DNA from: Phoronis australis
Taxonomy: Eukaryota > Phoronida > Phoronidae
Assembly (NCBI GenBank): GCA_002633005.1
Contig: NMRA01000123.1
Span: 228,621 to 266,317 of the forward strand
Direction: 5' to 3'
DNA length: 37,697 nt
Shown one piece after another: positions 29,680 through 37,697 of the stretch. The notes under the pieces are model-generated. The model did no database searches. It was not told the DNA's origin and saw nothing but the letters and a program-made list of their open reading frames with translations. The position numbers were made by a program, and so were the translations under genes. Numbering within the stretch: position 1 is the first letter of the stretch; each line of letters starts with the position of its first letter.

Positions 29680-32600
29680 CTAAAACAAGAGAAATGCTAA
29701 CTTTTCTTGATGTACTAGAGTCCCGAAATCGAAAAATGCACTTCCTTTTACACACCTGAAGTTAAGTTCATTTTAAAGTGTTTTTAAAGACGCCTTTCAG
29801 AGGATTTTTGTTACTCTAGATGTCATGTCTAGTACCACCAATAATTAATGTTTATTGAAATATGAAACTAATTTAATCTCTTAACGGTAGGAAACTCCTA
29901 GACTAGTTTTGCAGAACAGGGTCTGAGTAAAACACCGTACGTAGGCCTATAAGGATTCTCGAAGTGACGTAGACGAAAGTAAGTAATTAAAAGCCTAACC
30001 TTTCATAACACTCGGTAATTTATAACGTTGGTCCGCTTGGAGTGATGTTCAAAATAAAGTAGAAACCAAGGTTACATATGCTACCGTGCAGTGTGGGCGT
30101 TAAAGCAAAAACTGCATTGAAAGAATTACGGTACTAACATGATGACGTGGATTTGAAAATGAATTCTTGCTTCATGCAAAGCAATCGAAATGAATATCAT
30201 GAGCGGCACAGCACTGAAAAAGTGGGGGGGGGGGGCTAAAGACCCCAAAGCCCCCCTGTGGTGCATCGCCTATAGACAATGTGCAACGTAGAACTGAAAA
30301 ATGTGGGGGGCCGCCCATGAATATCAGCAAAATATTTCGAAATGGAAGAAAAAAGCTGCTTCTCGATGAAGACAGGCAACGTCCAAATGATCTTAAAATG
30401 ACTGGCATTATAATTAGTTATCTCTAGTTTTGGATTATTGCTATTTCTACAATTGTTAACGGTTTCCTGGACTGGGTTCCAAGAAAACAAATTTATCTTA
30501 CTACCGACGACAGAGAGGGCGGTGTAGGCGACCTTAAACACTTCAGTTGCATCGTTGACATGGGAAGTGCAAATTTTAATACTATTCTATTTGCTTTTTC
30601 TAATGTAGTATTCGTGAACGTTAAAGTATGTTCAAAGAGTGTCTGCTCTTAACACCATATCAAATTCTTTGTGTTCAGACAAATCTTTAATAGCCTTGTG
30701 TCAAACATTTACCGAACTGTGCTCTTTTGAAACCCACAAATCACCTCCAATTTGAGTAAGGAAAAATGTTTTGAACATTCTCGTGTTTTCAAGTTTTTAA
30801 CGGGCGTCCTTATAGCCGCGTTTTAACGTGGTTTTGTTTCATCCGTGCTGTAAAGGCCAAAATACAGAACAAAAGCAAGAGAATGTAACTATCCCAAACA
30901 AACATCAATCATCGCAGTAATTCGAGACAACCAGTTACCGTTCCATCTTTCAACCAGTTGTACAGTTGCGTGTATCCGCTGGCGTGCTTGATCTTTGCTG
31001 ACGGCAGGGTCTTGTTATACAATCGGAAGAGGCATTTCTCGTCGTAAGCCCAACCGTCGAGGAAGCCTGGGAAAACAATCTCTTAAAGTCTTAACTGGAC
31101 TGCTTTTTGTTGGGCAAAAAGGCGCTTGGAGAATTGGGTTTACTGCTTGTAGCTCTCACATTGCGCACACCCAATCTTGCGAAGCATAAATAGACTTTTT
31201 TGAGATGAGAAGCAAGGCGGATTTTTGTTCTACCTCCAATTGACATCCTATGGCGTCACGTTGCTATTAAATTTCTCGTTGCACGGCTCTGGGACTGAAT
31301 AACGCCTGAGATTTGCATTACCTCATAATATTATTTGGTTTTCTAAAAGCACAGTTAAAGACCCTGGGTTACGCCACAGTGTGACGACTTTGACTTGTTT
31401 TTTCTGCTAAGTTTGGAAACCCGCAAGTGGTCTATTGATATGTCATTTACTGGGACAGGAAACTGCACTGCACTTTGGTACATCCTCTACCAAGTAATGC
31501 ACAATCTGGCTGTTTCTCGGAAATGCCGGGAACTTCCGAATTGTGAGCTAAAAACTTTATCGCTGTTTTTCCTTCCACGCACATTTCAGTGTTCACCTCT
31601 TGTATCATTGCAAATCACATTGTACAACTTTAAAACGTTAGAGCGACGAATGTGAAAAAATGAAAACCGCATCAACAACAACCATAGATATCACAGTAAT
31701 AAGATGTTTATGATTCAAACTTATCAACGGATTCCGTTACTCTTCGGTAGTTTCCGGAACTTTAATTGTAACGTCATCTGACAGACATTTTTGTATTTTG
31801 AACCAGGTGCTAACAGTCAGACTAAACTATAGGTTAGAAAAAATGTTCAGTGCTCAAAATTGGATAATCGAATAAAAATTTTTAACTCAATAGTAGTAAA
31901 ATTTTGGCAAATTTGGACCGTTCTACTTACAAAATAAAACATTTTCAGAACTTTGATGGCAATTATATAGACCCATTTAACAGAATACCACTGTTTAAAA
32001 TACGTAAGTTTAAGGTTCGTAGGCCTACAGTTTCCGGAGTCCAATGGCCAGTATTACAGCAAAGTGGTGATCGTAGTATGCACTCTTATTAAATTCAAAC
32101 TAACCTATGGTGTACTTTTCGAAGTTCGTCTGGTCAACATTGGGTTTACCCGGCAGAATAACAAACTGGCTCTTATAGGGTTGCAGGTAGCTTGATGAGA
32201 ACTTGAAGATGGCCTGTCTGTTTACGGTGACGTACCAGCCGTTGCATGCGTCGTACCATCGGCCCATCAGCCCCTTTCCGCCATTAGGGTGTTGTCCCGC
32301 TTGCGAGTCGAAACAGTTGACGTAGGGTTCCCAGACTGTGCGACAGTCCATGCCTGCCGCTTCACACACTGAGCGATAAATGTAGAAAAGTCAATTAAAA
32401 TTAACAGTCAACAGATCAGCTTTTTTCTAGTATACTTTTGTGCAGGCCTTCAAGCCATCTGATTTAGTCCACCGATTTCCATTTCTTGGTCTCTTTACTT
32501 ACGTTATGGTGGTACAGTTCACTCAGAATTTTCCACATCTAAAATTAAATTGACCGTTATAGCTGCCTGAACAAAAATGCTCGTCGAAGTTAGAAAGAAA

Positions 32601-34418
32601 TGTTTATTTCCAATAATACGACAATCAGTTGTCGTCCTACGTGTAGATTACAAACAAAGTGTTATCATAGTATACAGTGTTAGGTACCTGCAATCACTTG
32701 ATCCAATTACTGCTTGTTATTTTGTAAGTCAATAAAGGTATGTTTAGAAGCTACAAATCTTTCATACCCAATTAATGCACAATTTTTTCCGGTCTTTGGC
32801 GAGGAACCTACCTTCCATAATTAGATCTTTAGAAAAACCAGAGAGGTATCCATTCTTGTCGCTGAAATAAAAAAAATCCAGAAGTTAAATTGTCCTTCGT
32901 CATTTATTGAAATGTGAACAAAAATACTAACTTAAATTAACTATAATCTATAAACTTACTTTTTGATTTTGACGCAATAAATTAGTCTCAGTTTGATTCT
33001 TACGCGGCAATCGAAGTGATTTTTGGGTCTGCCGGCAAAAGTGACACCTGGTTATTTCGAAAAATGACACGCCATGACATGTCAACATATGTAAAACCTG
33101 TTCTCAAGGACTGCCGAACTGTCAGTTATTTTCAAGCTTGACTAACGAACAACTCGAGATCAATTTCATAGTCAGTTTTCAAATACAGCGTTTGAGTCGC
33201 TCACGCAATATGTGTCTATGCTATTAATGCTTCGTAAACAAACTAGATTATTGTGCAGACTCGTGAAATATTGCTGACTTTTTTATGCTATGGGTTTCTG
33301 AACAAGAGGTCTGCAATAGTGACAGCATTTGGTTGACTCCACCTATGGATGGCGACTTCCGGTATCACACACCTATCAGAGTGCCCTACCAACTTTACTC
33401 AGCCGAACCGGCGAAGATGATCCAGTGCATCCATTGACGTTTCGCTGCCCATGAGTGAAACTTACATGTATTCATACGCGCCCCAGTTGTGGCCCAGAGC
33501 GATGGTGTAGACGCGGTTAGCACTACTACCACCGGCAGAACCGCCTCCCTGTCCGTAGCAATTGACAATCGCCGGTAATTGCTGACCCGAATTTCCCTGC
33601 GATCCTGTATTGGACTGGCCAAGGCCTGGCCTGCTCACAGCTACTGCAGCCAAGATGATGGCGACCACCGCCACTATAGCAACAACCACAACACCACCAA
33701 CAACTATTCTGTCATCTGTAAAGTATACGAATTCATTGTAGAAAAAGTCTTTTGCACTTTCACACAACATGTTGTAGTACTAGGTAGGATATCACAGTTA
33801 AAGGGAACGACTCAGTGCAAAGACATTTGTGGTGGCTTTCGTAATCATGTCGGCATAGGACAACAACCCTGGATACATGTACCTCCCATGACTGTGTATG
33901 GCTCACTATAGCCACTGCACTGGCGAAGTCAGTATTCAAGATCGGACACGAAATTGCTGTCCATCTGGGATTGATGGTAACGTGGGGGCCAAACGCAAAT
34001 TGAAACGAGTTTAGACCAGGAAGACTTTTTGCAATGAACAAGGGAGGTGGGTTACCATCTTGTTGTGCGGGCCCCCTCACCCGGTACCTGCTCCAATGAA
34101 GTATGCGATAGTCTAAATAACTGTCGCGCAGTGTCATGGTTGCAGTTTCAGCAAAAAGAGAGCTTGATTGGAAGGTGGGTTCATTGAATTTTACTGAAAG
34201 AATTTACCGCAGGACTGCCTGAAAGAATTTACCGCAGGACTGACTGCAGCAACGACAACAATTGATGCCTGCAAAACTTGTTTTTGTGTAACGCAGGAAA
34301 ACCATAAACAGTTTAGAACGAGTGTTTGCTTACCGAAGCTATACTTACTCATCTTGGTTTGGGGTTCTCCAACTAAGTCAGTCTTGCTTTGAGATCTCCC
34401 TACCTCGCTCAGTTCCAT
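29350..34418 (-). CDS. Membrane-anchored family 3 solute-binding protein (amino-acid-binding type)
   Basis: Six minus-strand exons join: 34418-34349, 33715-33466, 32861-32812, 32368-32105, 31066-30939, 29679-29350 (1092 nt, 363 aa). Phases 1, 2, 1, 1, 0 agree at every junction and all introns are GT-AG. Residues 1-26 are polar (cytosolic tail); 27-50 are a Val/Ala/Ile helix with no cleavage site, predicting a type II membrane protein; 51-91 are a Gly/Ser/Gln-rich stalk. About 92-323 form a full bacterial family 3 solute-binding fold: YTIALGHNWGAYEYIDKNGY, GFSKDLIMEVCEAAG, a WYDAC...TVNR...FSSSYL block, IGFLDGWAYDEK, LKDGTVDA, and RWNEGFNKVVSSGRFKKL. R174 sits where these proteins bind the ligand alpha-carboxylate. 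Cysteines are many, as in extracellular domains. In bacteria the domain feeds ABC importers; here it more likely binds an amino acid or related ligand at the cell surface (inference). The last 30 residues are unusual and hydrophobic. Confidence 0.88.
30202..30312. repeat. G-tract repeat, two related copies, intronic
   Basis: ACTGAAAAAGTGGGG (a run of at least 13 G near 30223-30236) recurs as ACTGAAAAATGTGGGGGG near 30294-30310, in the last intron of the solute-binding gene. The same AAAAAGTGGGG...CT phrase ends the window at 37673-37697. G-quadruplex formation is possible on the plus strand. Confidence 0.55.
30939..31066 (-). CDS. Solute-binding gene, fifth coding exon
   Basis: Acceptor TTTTCCCAG, donor GTAACT. 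Encodes residues 212-254: GFLDGWAYDEKCLFRLYNKT then ...YTQLYNWLKDGT, the start of lobe two. NKT at 229-231 is an N-glycosylation sequon, consistent with an extracellular position. Confidence 0.9.
32105..32368 (-). CDS. Solute-binding gene, fourth coding exon
   Basis: Acceptor TATCGCTCAG, donor GTTAGT. Encodes residues 124-211, from VCEAAGMDC to FEKYTI, including the core of lobe one (WYDACNGWYVTVNR, FKFSSSYL) with the predicted ligand-binding R174. Confidence 0.9.
32503..32538 (-). other. Candidate cryptic or poison exon in intron 3
   Basis: A 36-nt segment is bounded by a good acceptor (AATTTAATTTTAG) and a consensus donor (GTAAGT). If included between exons three and four it would read D-V-E-N-S-E then an in-frame TGA. 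It is not part of the domain, so it is either a chance splice pair or a regulated stop exon. Confidence 0.3.
32812..32861 (-). CDS. Solute-binding gene, third coding exon
   Basis: A 50-nt exon between TTTATTTCAG and GTAGGT. It encodes IDKNGYLSGFSKDLIME, the conserved D-x-x-G-x-x-x-G-F-x-x-D-L segment after strand one of family 3 solute-binding domains. It is too short to appear as a free-standing frame. Confidence 0.87.
33466..33715 (-). CDS. Solute-binding gene, second coding exon
   Basis: Acceptor TTTACAG, donor GTAAGT (33465-33460). Encodes the transmembrane helix, the Gly/Ser/Gln-rich stalk and the first strand of the binding domain. The ATG seen further upstream at 33770 lies in the intron. 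Confidence 0.87.
34194..34243. repeat. Tandem duplication, 25-bp unit, intronic
   Basis: CTGAAAGAATTTACCGCAGG plus ACTGC is repeated twice with one end-base difference, in the first coding intron of the solute-binding gene. Confidence 0.9.
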
Positions 34419-34425
34419 CTAGTGC
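34349..34425 (-). CDS. Solute-binding gene, first coding exon
   Basis: A TATTTCAG acceptor lies just before 34425, only 7 nt upstream of ATG at 34418; the exon encodes MELSEVGRSQSKTDLVGEPQ and TKM, ending in phase 1 at GTAAGT (34348-34343). The polar residues are the predicted cytosolic tail. A non-coding 5' exon or a trans-spliced leader must precede it. Confidence 0.75.
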
Positions 34426-34937
34426 CTGAAATATAACCGAATAGAAGAAGAATCACGGCACAGACAAAGAGTTCACCTAATATGGACAGTCAGAAATGCA
34501 AACATAGCCCATAACAGATAATGAAAGGTAGGTACAGTTGTATTCTGCTTGACCACCACTTATCATCGATACCCAGAGTGACAAATGAGTCGCAGACATT
34601 GACAAAATCTCAATTACTCCCCAGAAATACATCTTGCCACAAATATTTTCTTGAATTTTCGACCAAATGACTGTATGCTGTGGGGTACTAGTATAACAAT
34701 CCATTTAACAAAAGAAATGAACCTTTGGGTTTCAAGTTCATTTCGCAGCACCATCTTAGGACCGTCAGAAGATTGACCGTCTCATTTCCAACGATATACG
34801 GTTTCCATGTGCTCTAGGTGGCCCTTCTCAGTTGGAACGAAGATTTCAACCCCGTGGCTAGACAAGTTCCGAAAGACTTGCAGTGTGGACTGGAATCAAA
34901 TAGATGTTGGAATGCTGTGCAGTTACCGACGGATAAA

Positions 34938-35007
34938 AATATAAAATAGTACAACTAGTAAAACTAAAACGACGAGCGTCGTCGTTTTAGTTTTACTATT
35001 TTATATT
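34938..35007. repeat. 70-bp near-perfect palindrome
   Basis: AATATAAAATAGTA ... AAACTAAAACGACGA pairs exactly with TCGTCGTTTTAGTTTTAC...TATT over 29 bp, with a 3-nt loop (GCG) and a 9-nt bulge (CAACTAGTA) in the left arm. Possibly a fold-back element end or a cruciform. It lies upstream of the solute-binding gene on its strand, about 520 bp before the first coding exon. Confidence 0.85.
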
Positions 35008-36094
35008 CAAAGACTGAATCCAGGCCGTTGCAAACAGTCTACTACTTCGAAGATTCACTACTCCGAGGGTTCAATATTGGGACAATTTCGGACTCAGGTG
35101 TAATCTCATATTTCTAAGTGCAAAAAAACACATCACGCGCGATTTTTAGTCGCAGTGGTGAACCTACCAAACCACTCGGGTTATTCGCCATTCGGGTTTC
35201 CTTTCCAGGCATATGGAAATTAGGCGTCAAAGCAAATCTTATGGATACGGGCAAATGAGTAAGTACTCGTATTTTTAAAAGAAATTGGAGTAGGAATATT
35301 AATGAATCAACCACCATGGTTTCATGAAATTCATTTCGCCACCGCAACGTTTCACAAAGCGCGACAGAAAAATTATTATCCACTGCGCCTCAGCTCACCC
35401 ACCGTGCAGATGGTAGGCGGAGTCAGCCGAAACTACACGAAGTAGGCTACCCTGTCCCGGCCAGTCTTCTCACAAAATAGACGTTCCGTAGTTCAACACA
35501 GATCCCCTTTGAGATTTCGACGGGTGACAAGTTGAACAAAGAACAATGACCTTTACTGTACTATGTACTCAACTTGAATGTATCCGACTCGGGTCAAAAA
35601 AATTGCCAACAGCGGGCATTAAACCCGTAGCTCAATTCAAAAACGAAGTTTTTCAGGTTATCTACCGTCAGGATATTGGTCTCAAATTGTGTCATAATCA
35701 AAATAGGTGCGTTTTCTAGGCTTGCAGAGAAATGGCATTTCATCGTTTCACAACGCCAGGCATTGACATTTACGAGCTTTGAAGAAACAGCGAGATATCG
35801 GTTCTTCCCAAGAAGAAGATAGGAAGGAGAAAGACCGATTTCACAACGGCAAGTGGTCTGAATCAAAACGTGTTTTTTGACAGAATGGACCGCTTTCAAA
35901 ACTGAGAATGGAACGATAACACTAAGCAATGCTCCAATTCCTATTCAACATTGTTCAATGAGCTCACTGCATTGCTATTTATAACCTGCCTTATATGAAA
36001 CCAGTATGTGTGTTTTATACCACAATATTAGCCTCGGATGACCGTGTAATAACCCATAAAGTTATCTGACTAGTGAGTTAACATTTTGGCGGGA
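35008..36094. other. Gene-free stretch; possible 5' flank of the solute-binding gene
   Basis: No recognisable coding domain; frames at 35114-35383 and 35594-35929 (minus) lack motifs. The missing 5' exon and promoter of the solute-binding gene may be here, but I cannot place them. Confidence 0.35.
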
Positions 36095-36167
36095 AACCGA
36101 GGCCGGATTCGAACCCGGGCCTCAACAGTTGCGAGTAGCCGACTTTACCACTACACCACTCAGCGGC
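36095..36167 (-). repeat. tRNA-derived SINE or tRNA pseudogene
   Basis: On the minus strand TGGTGTAGTGGTAAAG (A box, about 36145-36160) is followed at tRNA spacing by the exact B box GGTTCGAATCC (36115-36105). The anticodon arm mispairs, and the acceptor ends are not complementary, so it is not a working tRNA. It most likely heads a tRNA-derived SINE. Confidence 0.7.
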
Positions 36168-36700
36168 TGACGTCATCGAACGTGAAAATAGAATACTTAA
36201 ATGAGCACGCGCAACAGTCGCATGTTCAGCAAAGGGCATTGCACGGAAAATTATACGCTATGAAAAATAAGACGCATAATTTCCATAAAAACGATATTGT
36301 AATTCAGTGAAAATTTTCTCTCGTGTTCTCTCACTTGTAAATCACCGATCTCCAATTTGAATGCAGGTGTCGTGTCGTCGGTATCCTTTGACTTGAGCAT
36401 TATAGTCAGTTACTAGGGGTAACCTACTTTAGCAGACGATATATTTCCGGTCGAAGCTTAGCGTGATAAAATGTGTAGTAAGCTATAACAGTTGCTAAAC
36501 CTTAATTTATAGATTCACCTTATTTCTATTTTGTTTTATTTTTCAATTGAGTAAAAGCATTAATTTACAAAAATATGTCGGCTTTTCTTAAAAGGTCACG
36601 ACCTCCGAACCCGGGTCTCTGACATAGAAAGTAGTTACAAAGCCGAGGCGAGTCGAGAAAGGTAGATCGATTCATTGCAATGTTTCTCGTTCAGTATGTG

Positions 36701-36882
36701 GTATAAATAGATTATTACTTGTTCTCAGTCGTTATCCCCCTTATCTAGAGCCCTCGTGGATTTTGTAGAATTATCACCCTCGGGGCTAACGCCGCCCGGG
36801 CGATAATTCTCCAAAATCCACTCGGGCTCTAGATAACGGGGGATAACGACTTCGCCATGTAATAATCTATATTTATGTAATA
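36701..36882. mobile_element. Long fold-back element (about 50-bp core arms)
   Basis: The core arms (36728-36850: GTCGTTATCCCCC, TATCTAGAGCCC, GGATTTTG, AGAATTATC and their inverse) match at nearly all positions around a short GC-rich centre. Outer arms ATAGATTATTAC / GTAATAATCTAT extend pairing to about 182 bp. Non-coding; a MITE or fold-back transposon. The target duplication is not clear. Confidence 0.82.
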
Positions 36883-37697
36883 GTTCATGGAAAGTAATCA
36901 TATTACCGCTTTATTTTGGGACCATCGCAAACGAAAAAATGAAGCGACTGGTGCCCAGAACAATGTCTGACATTTTGCTCGAATTATCGTACCATCGTGA
37001 CTATCGTTTTCAACAAATTTAGAGAAGCTCACAACGCAATGGGTGAATACTGAAAGCTGCTGAAATTAGTTACTTTAGGGGCCACATGGACAGAAACGAC
37101 GTACGAGCAGCTTCCACTTGCTTTGAGCGGTGCCTGGTCCTAAATCTGTATTTGTGCACTCATGAATGTCATGTTTTCTGTCACTTCTTTTACTGTTCTT
37201 AGTTTATAATAAATATCTGAACACTGATTCCTTATTTCAATAAAAATAAACAGGCATCGAGTCTTTGGTGCGTTGCATGAAAAAGTTAATTATGGAATTT
37301 TAATAATATTGAGAGTTCTTCGTAAATTTTGCCCTCTGTGTGTATCAAATTTGACTCGGCAAAGAATACAAAATAATATTAGAAAGTTCGTCAATCGGCC
37401 TTTGCTCAAGTCCACAAATGCGGTGAAATTTAAGGAACACGTACGTAGTTTAAGTCCCTGTTTGGGACATGTACAAGTTGGCACACCATTGACCAAACAT
37501 AAATTCTTGATTGACCTGGGTATATGACAAAAGAATCGACGAACCGTGAGTCTGTGGTTTATTAAAATCCATACCGTGCATTTTTGCACTGCATTGTGTA
37601 TCCGACAAATCACACAATGTCGATTACGTTGTGCAAACGTGACGAACTTGTTTGGGCACCTTCACGTGTCACGAAAAAAGTGGGGGGGGGGGGGGCT
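36883..37697. other. Gene-free end of window, poly-G at terminus
   Basis: No recognised gene; the frames at 37273-37613 on both strands lack motifs. The window ends in about 14 G after AAAAAAGT, a likely sequencing or assembly stop. Confidence 0.45.

Noticed and set aside
33716-33770. ATG at 33770 as start of the solute-binding protein
   Set aside because: It lies upstream of a good acceptor at 33715 and the exon at 34349-34418 joins in phase with a better N terminus. It remains possible only if transcription starts in that intron.
33760-34137. 125-aa minus-strand frame
   Set aside because: Falls wholly inside the first intron of the solute-binding gene, with no recognisable domain.
36095-36167. 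Functional tRNA gene
   Set aside because: Promoter boxes are good, but the anticodon stem and acceptor stem do not pair.

Overview
The window looks like nuclear DNA from an animal, most likely a marine invertebrate deuterostome (cephalochordate, hemichordate or echinoderm). I base this on AT-rich composition, multi-exon genes with GT-AG introns of about 0.4-3.3 kb, no long bacterial-type reading frames, frequent GTAGGCCTA-like words, and a dense scatter of fold-back DNA elements, LINE tails and a Penelope-like fragment. The taxonomic guess is weak; the eukaryotic assignment is strong.

Only two genes can be assembled from the sequence, both on the minus strand. Gene 1 (coding 16247 to 9668, four coding exons, 203 aa) encodes a protein of eight CCHC zinc knuckles with a Gly/Arg-rich linker after the first knuckle. 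This is the layout of CNBP/ZNF9/Gis2-type single-stranded nucleic-acid binding proteins. Gene 2 (coding 34418 to 29350, six coding exons, 363 aa) encodes a short cytosolic tail, one transmembrane helix and a complete bacterial-type family 3 solute-binding domain (amino-acid-binding, periplasmic type). It is therefore predicted to be a type II membrane protein displaying a bacterial-style amino-acid sensor fold outside the cell. In both genes all exon phases match and all introns have GT-AG ends.

Layout: 1-9.6 kb holds no recognisable gene, only short repeats, three fold-back elements (4218-4424, 4809-4933, 2796-2918) and probably the 3' UTR of gene 1. From 9.7 to 16.3 kb lies gene 1; its introns carry a Penelope-like fragment bounded by inverted repeats with hammerhead-like motifs, a 34-bp minisatellite and a broken P2X7-like domain fragment. 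From 16.3 to 29.3 kb is non-coding, repeat-rich DNA: a possible THAP-domain relic, a microsatellite, several terminal-inverted-repeat elements including a hAT-type MITE with an 8-bp target duplication, and two facing LINE 3' ends around an exactly repeated segment. From 29.35 to 34.4 kb lies gene 2. From 34.4 to 37.7 kb are two strong fold-back palindromes, a tRNA-derived SINE-like piece and a terminal poly-G run.

The two genes have no evident functional link. The most interesting items are the membrane-anchored solute-binding protein, a candidate poison exon in its third intron, the hammerhead-like Penelope remnant, and a family of fold-back elements that share a core but differ at their ends.
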